64,000 nucleotides of DNA from Yarrowia lipolytica (GCF_001761485.1 NC_090771.1:310001-374000); one strand, 5' to 3'; shown: positions 1 to 11,621, counted from the first letter of the stretch. The notes: generated from the letters alone by a model not told the origin. Program-made: numbers and translations.

Positions 1-2000
1 ATAGCTGCGATTTGAGAGACCTTTTCCATATAAATATATCTATACCGTTCAATTCGGAGGCTCTGCTTTCACGTTTTCGGAGTGTTGACTACTGTACAGT
101 GTACGGTACCTACTGTAGGAAAAATCAGTGCGAATATGCACTGTTTCAGTTGAGAATCATGCTGAGATCCACCAGTATAGCATTTACCCATCTCCACAGA
201 CTCTACGCTCTATCAGTGGATCTTCGTCTCTGTCGTTTGCTGGGTAAAGTGATAGGCAGGTCGATCTCAGTTGGAGGTCTTCTGAGGAAGTGGCCTGTTA
301 GGGTTGCAATAGTGATATCTGAAGCTGAGGTGGTCATTAAATCACTTTGCTTGCCACTCATCGACAATTTGGACTTCGTATAGGCGTCTAGTCTGAGGTA
401 TGATAAGGAAACTCTGAGATAGCCAAAAGGGGCCTAGTGAGACTCCCCCAAAACGACTTGGGAGGGTTCGAGGGAGACCCCCAACCACCTCTTCCATCTG
501 TATCCACACCCCCTTTATGGGCCTTGGTCTGCAGGAGTTATTTGCACCTGCGTCACTTTCAACATTGGTGTCAATGTCTTCCTCCACCTAGGAGCCGTTG
601 GAGGTGCGAGTTTATCTGCCCACGTGGGGTGGGAGGCGTTGGAGACTGCGATGGACTTGGGGCCAGGTCCATATTTTGTTTTTCCGGGCGGATGAATCAG
701 GTACAGTACAACTGATTCAGACATGGGTTGCGGTCATAAGTCTTCAGGTTGCTCCAACTATAGCGTTGAAGGTGTGCAAGGAGAGGCTCCATTAGCTCCA
801 GGTGGCCAGTCGACGCCAACAGACTTCCAACGTTGTCTTAGAAGGCCGATCTTGCCTTTTATGGCACAGTAATTGCCTCGGGTGCGTGTGGTTATGCAAA
901 CGAGAGGGCAGCGAATAGGCCGCAGATGAGACAGGTGGGCAACGGCTGAGGTACGAGATCCAGACTCCCAGGGTCTGAGACAGCGCTGTAGATAGGGAGG
1001 GAGATGTTGAACAGACAGCTGTGCCGTTTATGAAAGAGAAACTTGAGATTTGGGCAGCATACCAATACAGTCAAGACGCAGTATGTACTGTGCTGGTCCG
1101 AGTGGTTCATTGGTGATAAACGGGTGCTTGCTTTTGGGGAGGTTGAGTCAAGTAGAGCCGAGTTGACATGACTCAAAATTGAAAGACGGTTTACTTTTCC
1201 ACGGAGCTCTCGGGATTCAGGACCGTTACTATCGACCCTGAGAGGCGCCGCTTGTTCCCCCTTGTGTCCCCGAGTGTGCCAGACAATCTAAGCTGAGACA
1301 AGTCATAGCTGGCTTGAGTCACGCAAACTCTGCCAGGCTTCGTAAAATCACCTATCAACGTCTGTGGCTGCAGTCCACCTGATCCCAACCGAGTCCTGAT
1401 CCGCGGTGTAGATCATGTAGATCAGATAGTGAGTAGTTTGCCTGAATAACAGGCACAGCTGAGGGGAGGGCAACAGAAGGAGTGAAAACATTGAATGATA
1501 CCTCTCCAACTGCCCACTTTTTCAAGTCTCCTTGTGTCCTGCTTGCTTCTTTATTCTCCCCCAGCTCATCTTGTCCTCCACTTATCATTGTATCCTCCTG
1601 CAGCTCGCAGCCGAGTCGATCAGCGAGCTAATCCACCACGTGCATTCAAAGGTGATGAAATTAACGTCTGGAATGATCGAGTTCCTAACTTCTTGTCTCT
1701 GTGGTTCCCCACTAGGAGTGATGGTAAAGCCAGTAGACAGACATTGTGCTGTGCTTCTCAAACACCCGACCTGCAAACATATCCGACTTTTGAAACGGCA
1801 CACATCTCCACTGTCTCACCCAATAGCCTCCAGTCAGGCACAATCACACCCGGAACTTACCTGGAAGAGACTATCTGCGTTAGAGGTGGTTAATGGAAGG
1901 AGTGTGGTCGATCATGAACTACTGTGCTGTGCATGTAGAGCTGGAACCTAGATCTCGGCAACCTGATCAAGTGGAGGTAACTACATGGATTCAGTGTCCA
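1..2000. other. Intergenic, no supported gene
   Basis: No open frame here has Yarrowia-like codon use. The minus strand between about 350 and 720 has short coding-like patches in shifting frames, with proline/lysine-rich text, that may be the remains of an old gene, but they are too short to assign. The last few hundred bases are the promoter side of the secreted-protein gene at 2096. Confidence 0.5.
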
Positions 2001-2006
2001 GAAACG

Positions 2007-2015
2007 TATATAAAA
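2007..2015 (+). promoter_or_regulatory. TATA box of the secreted-protein gene
   Basis: TATATAAAA lies 81 bases before the ATG at 2096. It is followed by a strongly CT-rich leader (about 2030-2095) without upstream ATGs, the arrangement seen at highly expressed yeast genes. Confidence 0.75.
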
Positions 2016-2095
2016 GGAGCCCAGACTAGCCCCCTCTCGTACTCCCCAAGACACACTCTTCTACCTCTTTCACTTCTACCCCTACTCTCTTCACA

Positions 2096-2689
2096 ATGGT
2101 CAACGTCCGAACCCTGCTTGTTGCTACCGCCGCCTCTCTGGCTGTGGCCGCCCCCATCGCCCAGAATGAGACTTCCCCCGAGTCCACCGCCGCCGCCGTC
2201 TTCCCTCTGCCCCATATTCCCGGCCTCGAGGCTGCTGGAGACCTTGTCCATGTGATTGAGATCTTCGCTGGAGTTCTGACTGGCACCATCTCCGTCATCA
2301 CCAAGCCTCAGGGAACCCGGCCCCAGGAGATGCAGATCATCCAGGACGCCATCACCAAGCTGAATGCTGCCATTGTCCAGGCCTCCAAGGACGTCTCCAA
2401 CCTGCCTATCATTGGCGGCGTTGCTGGCCAGGTGGTCACTGCCATTGTCCTCAACCCCATTGTCCACACCATTGCGCTGGTTGTCGAGCAGATTGTGGCG
2501 GTTGTAGGCTCCTTCTGGGTTGACGGAGTTGGCGCTTCCTTTGGCACCGTCCTCCACAACCTCATCACCAACATCTCCACCTTCATCGGAGTCCTTGCTG
2601 GTGCCTACCCCCAGATCAACGACGACCAGTCCGGCCTCAATGCCGCCACCTCGTCTCTTAACTCCCTTCTCTCTTCCGCTTCTGCTTAA
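2096..2689 (+). CDS. Small secreted protein of unknown family
   Basis: A 197-residue protein with a clear N-terminal signal peptide: a basic start, then a hydrophobic Leu/Val/Ala stretch at about residues 6-19, with probable cleavage after an AVAA sequence. The mature part is mostly hydrophobic and alanine/valine/isoleucine-rich, with long amphipathic helical stretches and conserved-looking glycines. It has no cysteines that I can see and two N-glycosylation sequons (NET near residue 24, NIS near 159). The C terminus is serine-rich but has no clear GPI signal. Codon use is extremely biased toward C-ending codons, and a TATA box plus CT-rich leader precede it, so strong expression is likely. 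I do not recognise the family. It loosely resembles small fungal surface or hydrophobic-surface-binding proteins, but that is only an impression. The ATG is the first one after the TATA box and starts the signal peptide. Confidence 0.85.
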   Translation: MVNVRTLLVATAASLAVAAPIAQNETSPESTAAAVFPLPHIPGLEAAGDLVHVIEIFAGVLTGTISVITKPQGTRPQEMQIIQDAITKLNAAIVQASKDVSNLPIIGGVAGQVVTAIVLNPIVHTIALVVEQIVAVVGSFWVDGVGASFGTVLHNLITNISTFIGVLAGAYPQINDDQSGLNAATSSLNSLLSSASA

Positions 2690-4920
2690 GCGAAAGACTT
2701 TCTTCCTTTCTTTTGCTTCGCTTGAAGCCCTGGCTCCCTTTGGGCATTACTTCTTACTTAACTCTCCAACCCAGACGACAAGAAAAAACCGACCGACCAT
2801 CGACCTTTTTATTAGTATATAATTTATAATACCCACTGCTGGCCAGTGCTTTCTCCAATAATAGAGCCTGTACACTGATTATAGACACAGCATCATCAGT
2901 TTGTTATCGGTGATAGTTTTCCTAACAATCTGGGATCGACCGTAGAACAGATCGACAGTGCTGAATGATAGACAGCGCTAAATGATAGGCAAAGATGGAA
3001 GGAGGTAAAATGACAGATAGATAGTGTAAATTCCGTAGCCATCTCAGCAAAAGACTTCTTTTCTTTCAACATGAGACCCTTCTGTAGACATGGTAATCTC
3101 AGTGTTGAAACAGCCCCTATAAATGTGTCTCTCACAGGCATTTATACAAGGGAAACCGTTCAGAAAATGCTTCAAGATGTTATTGATCAACAACAAATGT
3201 CCCTTTTCAACTCCCCACCCTTCTTATCCCCGAGAGTTGCTTTTTCAAAAGTACTTTTACACGGCACCAAGCCGACACACCTGTTGGATCCACACGGTTT
3301 TTGCAGTGAAAAAAAGAAAGATGAAGTCATAAAAATTCCATTAGAGCAAGGATGTTCGATATCTATAGGTTTCGGTCGGCATTTTTGTCTACTTCGCGGT
3401 TGCCTCGTTTGATGGTCTACTGTTGAGTAAAGGATGCACTTAGTCAAGCTTCTTTACTTGACGTTAGTGGATAGCAGTTGACTCAGTTTCATCTGGTTAA
3501 TGTTGAGGGAAGGGGAAAGCCCAATAAAATCTGCTGTAATGAATCGAGTATCCAAGATATGCTCAATATTACAAATTTCTTTGGATAAAACCTCCACTTT
3601 TACCGCGATGCTCTACGAAATGCTCTGGCTGAACTAAATTGAATGGAGAATTAGTTGGGATTTTTTATAGCACGTAGATGCAAACATCTCTGCCGTAGTC
3701 CCCAGCCTACACAAGACCACTGTGCTGTATGAACACTAGAGACCCCCGACTACCGGATAGAAGTCTCAGAAACCCCTCCCCTGGATATCCTCCTTCCTAC
3801 TTTGGAAGTCCTCCACAATCTGAGTCTGACGGGCAACGAGTTAATTAAAAAGCTGTACTTTGCCGTCCTCCTAAGGAGGGAGAAAGAAGTGAACTTGACT
3901 GGATGCATTTTAGGACATTCATATATGTTTTATGTTGCTCTTGGAACCACTGCAATTTGAATTTTCCGTTTGATGAAGAGGTTGAAAAATGGGTCATATT
4001 GAGCAGTGGGTGGACAGAAAGAAGCTGAGGTCGGATCTGATTAGCCCCGGTGCCATCTTCAACTACTACAGACATCATAAAACCAACTTTTTTTACACTA
4101 CATTTTTCAACATGCTGTATATTGGAAAACTTGGCTGCATTATCGGGACGGTTATCGGGAAGCTTATCTGGGGAAGAGCGACAATCTAGAGCTATGGAGG
4201 CATAGAGAAGAGGTCACGACTTGGGGAGTAACGGGGTTACATGTTTGAGATTTGCTCTGGATTAAGATACCCCCATCTCACACCTCCTTTTTTCTTCTTT
4301 TTTGTCATGTTCATCTTCCATACGGCTCCAATTTGACTCTGGCTAGCCCACCTTCTGCACCATACATCTCCGAGGGGTGTATGGCCACCGGTAGCGGGGT
4401 TGTCGAGATTTGAAAGTGCCAAACGGTGAATCTGGGAGGGGGAGTTTCTGGAATTTCCAACCTGGCGATATCTATTCGGATTGTCTGGTGTTTAGATATA
4501 ATTTTGTGATAAACTCCCTTCCCCTCGAACGTTGATGATTCGACAGGGACAATTGATACAACTGGACAATATCGGAATTGTAATGAGCAAGGAGGTTGTC
4601 GTAGACACATTCTCAGCAGATTTATTTGGTCTTTTTCAACTCCTTCATTTTGAGAACCACCTCTTCCCTCTATTGTAATGTGGCAAGTGCACGGTTCTCA
4701 TCTCTTTCTATTCCAGTATCTCCCTGAGCATGAGAACTGAACAATTGCCCTAGAAACGCTTTCATTCCGAAACACGCTGCTACAGAACTCAACAACCCAG
4801 ACGCAACCAAACCCACTGGGGACAATCTCTTTCGACAACAACCGACTGATCCTCGTGACCAGTAGCATCCCCAGTCAGTAATTGCCAACAAAACTTCTGC
4901 TTAACCTAGTTGAATAGGAT
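2690..4920. other. Intergenic, no supported gene
   Basis: AT-rich, with a probable 3' end signal for the secreted-protein gene near 2810-2830 (TATATAATTTATAATA). Small open frames such as 3989-4189 have poor codon use and no homology that I recognise. Confidence 0.5.
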
Positions 4921-4924
4921 TAGA

Positions 4925-5388
4925 GGCTTACTAAAACTAAAAGGCGGCCGAGGCCACCGAAGAGAAACAGCGTAAGCAGGCGCGCCGTAGTCACCACAGG
5001 GGACGCAGAAACCAAAACCAATGACGAAGAAGAACCACAAGGAAAGACGTTTTCCAAAAGGCAATTGCAAATGAAAGAGAGGGCAATGGAAGGGACTGAG
5101 AATTAGAGAACTTGGAGGACTGGAAGTGGCGGTTTTCCCGGATGAACGAACAAACACGCGAAAGCTATGTTGTGTGCAACAAACATACAACACGGACTGG
5201 AACCAGGTTTTTTTATAATTTTTTTAACTGGAAATGGTTACGTGGCCAAGTTGGAACCATGACACTAAACGTGTTTTTAATTAGTAATATTCGTGTAAGC
5301 GTACCATTCATTTCAAAAGGGTTATTCTTTCCACGGCAAAGTTATAAATTAAATGAATGTATATGCCAGAAAAAAAAAAAAAAAAAAA
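4925..5388 (+). mobile_element. 5'-truncated LINE-type 3' end, copy 1
   Basis: About 460 bases that match 6420-6849 almost throughout and end in a run of about 18 A. The shared part begins near the CTAAAA-GGCGG junction. The sequence reads as the end of an open frame (a Glu/Trp/Arg-rich stretch around 5040-5170) followed by an AT-rich 3' untranslated part and a poly(A) tail. That is the form left by target-primed reverse transcription of a non-LTR element. The L1-like Ylli family is known from Yarrowia lipolytica and is the natural candidate, but I cannot align it here. The left boundary is uncertain and I found no convincing target-site duplication. The two copies differ mainly by one-base length changes. 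Confidence 0.7.
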
Positions 5389-5389
5389 C

Positions 5390-6366
5390 CACCAGATTGC
5401 CCTAGCATTTCACTGTTTTATGATACTTACATAATTGGAAGACTATGGCACTTCTATCGACGTTCCACTGACCGTATCTCTACCGTCATAGCCCAAGAGT
5501 TATTGGTTCGACTGACTAAGCCACATATGGCTCAGTCCTGTTGATCCAAATGAAGCCTTTACTCCGATGTCTTTTTGAAGATTTCGGATCTTATACTACT
5601 CGTACTCGCAGTACTTGCGCATTTGACTGTGGCCCTAGGACTCAATCCTTCGGAGCAGTTCAGCTAGGTGTTAAACAACCTACATGTGGGGTTTATCCAT
5701 GGAATAACCCACTTGTAAGTCAATCGTCTCTCGGCCCTTCTATAATTACCCACGCCAAGTAGATCTGGGCTTCCAGGAAGTCCCTTGTGGTTTTCACCCA
5801 CTAGTGACCCAATTTCCTTACTAATACGGTCTGTATTCGCGGCTAATTGCGCCAATCTTTCTCGACAGTCCTTCTTATTGTCAAACTCTGGCACAGTATC
5901 CATTTGCGTGATCGCAAAGCAGTCCTATCTCTCACCCATTCGGCATGTCATTCGCGTAATTCACGTACTACGTGATCTTTACGTGGTTAAAGTTGGGTTA
6001 ATTAGTTGTACTTGGCGCTACTTCCCACTTCCACTACTCTTCCTCCTACACACAAGTGCGAAGTTCTTCTTTCCATGTTGACCAAGATGAAGATTCCGTC
6101 AGTGGACTCTCTAAAGGACTGGAATCTTTTACCGAGTCGAAAATGTGGAGTAATTCCCCTCCTTTCACAGGGCATGTGAACAAGTGACGCCCCCGGAAAC
6201 ATCAACAAGTCAAGAACACGCAAATATCTTTCGGGGAATTGGCTTATGGGATTTTGGAAGATGGAGAAGATCCCTCCCGGTACTCAGGGGACGACGCCCC
6301 CCCTGGGACATGTCCAACAGGGTCTGCTTCAATTCCTGAAAGGAAGCCCAGATTGTGTTTTCTACG
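5390..6366. other. Intergenic with minus-strand coding-like remnants
   Basis: On the minus strand 5664-5903 encodes about 79 residues with natural protein composition: a charged helical stretch (DCRERLAQLAANTDRISKEI), then a Gly/Pro loop. It lacks a convincing start and continuation, and other minus-strand patches follow up to about 6220. This is best read as an eroded gene of unknown family. Nothing else is supported. Confidence 0.4.
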
Positions 6367-6369
6367 ATG

Positions 6370-6378
6370 ACAACCGCC
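6370..6378 (+). repeat. Target-site duplication, left copy (ACAACCGCC)
   Basis: ACAACCGCC directly follows an ATG at 6367 and recurs at 6850-6858 just after the poly(A) tail of the LINE copy. Reading the ATG straight into the sequence after the right copy gives one open frame with the downstream membrane protein. This shows where the element went in. Confidence 0.85.
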
Positions 6379-6849
6379 AGCACTTCCCGATGAGCGAGAA
6401 GTAGGACCACAGTAGCAAGCCTAAAAAGGCGGGCCGAGGCCACCGAGAGAAACAAGCGTAGCAGGGCGCGATAGTCAACCACAGGGAACACAGAACCAAA
6501 ACCAATGGGACGAAGAAGAACCAAAGGAAGACGTTTTCAAGGCAATGCAAACCGAAGAGGGGCAATGGGAAGGACTGAGATTTAAAGAACTGGAGGCTTG
6601 AGTGGCGTTTTCCGCATGAACGAACAAAACACGCGAAAGCTATGTGGACCAACATACCAACACGGACTGAACCAGGTTTTTTTATGAATTTTTTTACTGG
6701 GAAATAGGGTACGTGCCAAGTTGGAACATGACAACTAAACGTGTTTAATTAGTAATATTCGTATAAAGCGTACATTCATTTCAAAGGTTATTCTTTCCAC
6801 AGCAAAGTTATAATTAAAATGAATGTATATGCAGAAAAAAAAAAAAAAC
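6379..6849 (+). mobile_element. 5'-truncated LINE-type insertion, copy 2
   Basis: About 470 bases ending in a poly(A) tail and bounded by the 9-base duplication ACAACCGCC (6370-6378 and 6850-6858). From about 6420 it matches the element at 4925-5388, and both end in TGTATATGC(C)AG plus the A-run. A poly(A) tail, a missing 5' end and a short target duplication are the hallmarks of a LINE-type insertion. The Ylli family is the likely source (inference). The insertion separates the first four codons of a small membrane-protein gene from the rest. Confidence 0.8.
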
Positions 6850-6858
6850 ACAACCGCC
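6850..6858 (+). repeat. Target-site duplication, right copy (ACAACCGCC)
   Basis: Identical to 6370-6378 and directly after the poly(A) tail. It marks the 3' edge of the LINE copy. Confidence 0.85.
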
Positions 6859-6882
6859 GACACAGAGAAGCTGATCTCAGAA

Positions 6883-7218
6883 ATGAACACAGCGCAATCA
6901 ACCCCGCCCAAAAAAGGCTTCTCATGGATCGCCCTCATTATCACTGCCGCATTGCTCTACGGGGCGTCTCAGCTAGGCGACAGGATCACCAAACAGGTGC
7001 CTGTTGAGCCACCGACCGAAGGAGAAGGCTGGATGTTCCACTTGAAGGAATTCTGCACATCATTTGGAGTCCACGGGGCTCTTGGAGTCTTGGCCATTTG
7101 TGTCGCCATTGGCGTTCAACTAGCAGTCGTCCAGCTGAAGCTCTACCTGAAGAGAGCCAATCTAGCCGTCAAGGAGGACGCATTGAATGGGAAGGTGCTG
7201 GAAAAAAAGCGACTATAG
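6883..7218 (+). CDS. Small two-helix membrane protein, 5' end split off by a LINE
   Basis: The frame open from the internal ATG at 6883 gives 111 residues: a short polar start, hydrophobic helix 1 at about residues 14-30, a Pro/Glu-rich loop, hydrophobic helix 2 at about 63-83, and a basic, lysine-rich tail. The in-frame sequence just upstream (6859-6882) also looks coding (ADTEKLISE). It joins without a gap to the ATG and three further codons at 6367-6378, which lie on the far side of the LINE copy. The original protein was therefore about 123 residues, starting MTTADTEK. The gene is now either dead or uses the internal start at 6883, and transcription would have to cross or start within the element. 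The family is not recognised; the topology suggests an organelle or ER membrane subunit, but that is a guess. Confidence 0.55.
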   Translation: MNTAQSTPPKKGFSWIALIITAALLYGASQLGDRITKQVPVEPPTEGEGWMFHLKEFCTSFGVHGALGVLAICVAIGVQLAVVQLKLYLKRANLAVKEDALNGKVLEKKRL

Positions 7219-9700
7219 ACCTAAGCGGGAGTGAGAGAACCGCAGGTAAGAAGATAGGTCACAACGGCTTATGGACCGGAAGTACTGAACTGATACCATA
7301 ACGACACATCATGATGTCTCCATCCACGCGGCTCAATTTAACTTCGTCTGCCCCTATAACCTAGGCGACTGTCCTTAAGGTGCTCTGCTAATTTCTCAGT
7401 CCAAAGTGGATTCTCGAGCTCCCCAGGTCTCCACAGATCGACAGGGGACACGGACCGGCAACTGGGTCTTAGACGGGTAGGTGGACGGTCATATAGGACA
7501 GATATTTTATGGCTCTTCTAGACGGAAAAACTCATCATCACCTGTCCAACCCCCTACCGCACAAAACTTTCCACATTATTTCTAGATACTATTCACATCT
7601 GAAGTTTCTGGGTCGTGTTTATCTTGCGGTGTCCACACTAGTTGTAGGGGCCTTGTGGTGGTCTTGCACCATCGGAACTTTTGAAAATGACCTAGATGAC
7701 TTGGGATTGTGACACGCAGTTAAACAAGAGACAAAAGGGATGTCTAGATCTATAATCGGCGTCTCAAGCCGTTGCATGTCTATTGTATGTGGATCTTTGG
7801 TTATAAGTGTGACCACATCGCGGTTATTCTCTTGCGTTGCTCGATACGACACTTCCTGGTGTCACAAGCTAATTGGGTAATCTCTGTCCATACACCCCGT
7901 CTACAGAAGGGGTCTACTTGGCTTAGAAGGTTCTTGGTAGGGTGAAACGACATCTCAAGGAGGTGGACACGAGCTGGCACAAGCTCAACTGTGAGGATAC
8001 AAGTGTCAGCCACGAGCATTAGAAAATGGCCGTTCGATGACTATCACTGTAATGCGAAGGTCGCAAATACTCTTCTACAGTAGCTAGGTACAGAAGGAAG
8101 ATAGAGGCACCAACAGACACCAGCAGACACCAACAGATACCAACATACTATCTCTTTCCATGGCCCGATCAAGGTGGTCTTCCTCGAGACGAATCACCAG
8201 AGGAATACCTCAGTCTAGACATGCGAAAATATTTAGTGTCTAACTGATGTATCTACAAACACAGTACGAGTACGAATACGATACTAGTGTATTGGTATAC
8301 ATAAAACCCACCTTGATTCATTCTGCCACCCTCGTCGTCGACCATCTCTCGTGAGAAATCACCATTAATTTCTGGGAAATTCTTTTCGATTTCACCCTCT
8401 CAATTTCCCTCTGGAACTTGGCAACGGGTGTGTACATAATCGAGGCCCCGTCTAGAGTTAGAGTTCCGAGGCGGTTTGCCTTGGACTATTACTGGGAACT
8501 AGGCCCTTGACGATAACGCGGAATGGAGTAGTTTGAGGGCAAACAGGACATTTAACGGGGGTGTTTTCGATGAGAAAGGCGATGACCACATTTCCCCAGT
8601 GGTTGATTATACCCATACTCCGTTTTTTGTTTTATCGCCAATTTGTCAGAGTAACCCACATGTATTGTTTTTTTAGAAAAAAACGTCTAAAATCAGCTAA
8701 AATAGAAAGATGAGTGCTAACACAATACGCGCAATTAGAAACTGCTCAATGGCACCGAAAACAGGTGGGGGTTTGATAACTGCTCAATGGATCCAAGATT
8801 GACAATGGATCGAAGTAGTCAATGGATCAGACTGTCGATTGAAGAGAAGAGCTCAATGATACTGCTGTACGCGTGCCAAACCAGTCAACCCACGTCAGAT
8901 GTGACGAAAAACAGGTATTACCTTCAACAAACAGATTCTCCGTATCCCGGGACTAACTAACCTTCTCTCCTCCCACCTTGTCTCGATCCACTCTCGTCTA
9001 ATGTCACATAAATGGGCCCATGTGGATTATATTTGGTATATCCGAAATTAACTTTTTGTTCGGAAATTTTCGGAGTTGGCACACATGTCTCGTGTAGGTT
9101 ATCACCGACAAGGCCGAAGCCGAGGTGCGCACTCTCTCACACCACACAAACGCGTCTTTAACAGGCGAAAAACGACACTGTCGACACAATCATACGATGA
9201 CACAAAAAATGGCAGAAAAAAAAGACAGTCAAAAAAATGACAGGCTGAGACATGAGAGACAAGAGGAGGGTAAGTTAGATCGAGAGTTGACACCAAAGAT
9301 CTCTAGTGGTCGACGACAACCCACCAACCAACCAAATAACCAAATAACTCCCCCGTTGGACACAAGGATCCATTCACCCGCGACCCCGCACGAGGCGTTG
9401 TTGCAGCACATACACACACACACAGTGGGTGGTTCTACAGTAGGTGTATACACTCTGAGGTTGGCGCTTGAGGGTAACTTTTTTTTGGGACTTTGAGTCA
9501 ACTTTGATGGATAAGTCCGACGAAAGGAGTTGGGCTTGACTGGCCAATTGTGGGCGCAATCGGCCCACGGAAAACGGAATTCTGTAGTGGGCAGTCAATT
9601 GAGGTGACAGAGAGCAAAAGCTGTCGCAAAAGGCGCCCCCAACACCTACCTTTATGCTCATGGTCTGCCTACGCTCTCCCCTCCCCTCAAGTCTCTTCAC
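7219..9700. other. Intergenic with a decayed minus-strand gene
   Basis: Minus strand 8019-7619 has two adjoining coding-like stretches in different frames (key segments LVADTCILTVELVPARVHLL and VVTLITKDPHTIDMQRLETP), read here as an eroded gene of unknown family. A short imperfect repeat of an ACACCAACAG-like unit lies at about 8107-8146. Around 9300-9480 are CCAACC and CACA short repeats. The rest shows nothing. Confidence 0.4.
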
Positions 9701-9826
9701 ATGCGAAACTTTAATCTAAATAATTACTCACCACGTATTACACTATTTGTGCAGCGCATATCTACATTGTGCCTGCGGTAGACCAACCTCTTCTCCTCCT
9801 CACAACTCCACCAGACTCTCAAAACG

Positions 9827-11128
9827 ATGCTCCGAACCATCGCCCGAACCCACGCTGTGGCCGCCACCAAGGTCGTGCGAGCCTCCACTTTTTCTGCCAC
9901 CCCCGCCGCCTCTTTTGTGCGATTCCAGTCCGTCTGGGCCAAGGTCCCCCAGGGTCCCCCCGACGCCATTCTCGGAATCACCGAGGCGTTCAAGAAGGAC
10001 GCCTTTGAGCAGAAGATCAACCTCGGTGTTGGCGCCTACCGAGATGACGGCGGAAAGCCCTTCGTTCTTCCCTCCGTCCGAGAGGCCGAGAAGGAGGTGG
10101 TGAACAAGGCCCTCGACAAGGAGTACGCCCCCATCACCGGAGTCCCCGCCTTCACCAAGGCTGCTGCCGAGCTCGCTTACGGCGCCGACTCCCCCGCCGT
10201 CCTCGAGGACCGAATTGCCATCACCCAGACCATCTCCGGTACCGGTGCTCTGCGAATCGGAGCCGAGTTCCTCAACAAGTTCTACTCCTCCAAGAAGATT
10301 CTGCTCCCCCAGCCTTCTTGGGCTAACCACAAGGCCGTTTTCACCGCCGCCGGCCTCGAGCCCGCCACCTACCGGTACTACGACCCCAAGAACATTGCCC
10401 TCGACTTTGAGGGTCTGCTCGCCGACCTGGAGGCTGCCCCCAACGGAACCGCCGTCCTTCTGCACGCCTGTGCCCACAACCCCACCGGTGTTGACCCCAC
10501 TCCCGAGCAGTGGCGAAAGATTGAGGAGGTCGTCAAGGCCAAGGGCCACTTCCCCTTCTTCGACATGGCCTACCAGGGCTTTGCCACCGGTGACGTCAAC
10601 CGAGACGCCTACCCCATCCGATACTTTGTCGAGCAGGGCCACGAGGTTGCTCTGTGCCAGTCCTTCGCCAAGAACATGGGTCTTTACGGTGAGCGAGTCG
10701 GTGCTTTCTCTCTTGTCTGCCAGGACACCGCCGAGAAGAACCGAGTTGACTCTCAGCTGAAGATTATCATCCGACCCTTCTACTCCAACCCCCCCGTCCA
10801 CGGTGCCCGAATCGCCGCCACCATCCTCAACAACCCCGAGCTCAAGAAGCAGTGGCTCGGTGAGGTCAAGCAGATGGCCGACCGAATGATCAAGATGCGA
10901 GCTCTGCTCAAGGAGAACCTCGAGAGACTTGGCTCCCAGCAGAACTGGGACCACGTCACCTCTCAGATTGGTATGTTCTGCTACACCGGTCTGTCTCCTG
11001 AGCAGGTTGAGCGACTTGCCAAGGAGTTCTCCGTCTACGGAACCAAGGACGGCCGAATCTCCATTGCCGGAATCACCTCTCAGAACGTCGGCCGACTGGC
11101 CCAGGCTATCTACGAGGTGACCAAATAG
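9827..11128 (+). CDS. AAT1: Aspartate aminotransferase, mitochondrial
   Basis: This 433-residue fold-type I aminotransferase interconverts aspartate + 2-oxoglutarate and oxaloacetate + glutamate with pyridoxal phosphate, as part of the malate-aspartate shuttle. Residues 1 to about 30 form an Arg/Ala/Ser/Thr-rich presequence with no acidic residues, which points to the mitochondrial matrix. Family landmarks are present: [11 protein letters not shown] (64-74), HNPTG (217-221), the cofactor-contacting Asp in FFDMAYQGF (246) and the Schiff-base Lys in [14 protein letters not shown] (Lys282). The length is normal for the family and no residue looks missing. Codon use is extremely biased, and the leader just before the ATG is CT-rich and free of ATGs, both consistent with high expression. 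It is convergent with the minus-strand gene ending at 11622. Confidence 0.97.
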   Translation: MLRTIARTHAVAATKVVRASTFSATPAASFVRFQSVWAKVPQGPPDAILGITEAFKKDAFEQKINLGVGAYRDDGGKPFVLPSVREAEKEVVNKALDKEYAPITGVPAFTKAAAELAYGADSPAVLEDRIAITQTISGTGALRIGAEFLNKFYSSKKILLPQPSWANHKAVFTAAGLEPATYRYYDPKNIALDFEGLLADLEAAPNGTAVLLHACAHNPTGVDPTPEQWRKIEEVVKAKGHFPFFDMAYQGFATGDVNRDAYPIRYFVEQGHEVALCQSFAKNMGLYGERVGAFSLVCQDTAEKNRVDSQLKIIIRPFYSNPPVHGARIAATILNNPELKKQWLGEVKQMADRMIKMRALLKENLERLGSQQNWDHVTSQIGMFCYTGLSPEQVERLAKEFSVYGTKDGRISIAGITSQNVGRLAQAIYEVTK

Positions 11129-11621
11129 ATTATGATTAACGAGTAATGAGATGAACGTGCGCGATGATGCAGACACCCAGTGCCGCGTCCGACCGTGTGA
11201 TTGAATGAGTATTGAACTGGAACCGTAGTGGCAGTAAGTGACAGCAAGAGTGCCCATTCATAGAATCTAGGTGAATGACCTTTCTTTTTATTTTCGTCGG
11301 AACTTTTGCTATGCAACAGCTATGGGATGAGCCCACGTTCACACGAGGTTTCCAGGGCTCATGTCTTCGTTACACTGATTGATGAACGACAGAAACAACC
11401 ACTCATTTGCTAAACTCCATTAAACAATAACTTCTTGTAGACTGTAACCGAGCATCATTTCTGACTAGCTATTGTTTACTACAATACTCTAGAGTATTAC
11501 AGGCTAGAGCATTCGAGATGCAAGCACAATTATATCACCAATGTTCGGGCTCTGTGTGTAAACTGTAGGACAGTTTTACAGAGATATGCCTCATATATCT
11601 TCATCAATCAATTTAAATGTT
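11129..11621. other. Convergent 3' intergenic spacer
   Basis: About 490 bases between two convergent stop codons. It is AT-rich and serves as the 3' region for both genes. I see nothing else in it. Confidence 0.6.

Noticed and set aside
725-745. GGTTGCGGTCATA resembling the start of 5S rRNA
   Set aside because: Only the first dozen bases match. The internal control region and 3' half of 5S are absent.
9800-11257. Long minus-strand open frame (485 codons) antisense to AAT1
   Set aside because: It is a by-product of the extreme codon bias of AAT1. Its composition (Gly/Leu/Val/Ser repeats) is not protein-like and AAT1 is certain.
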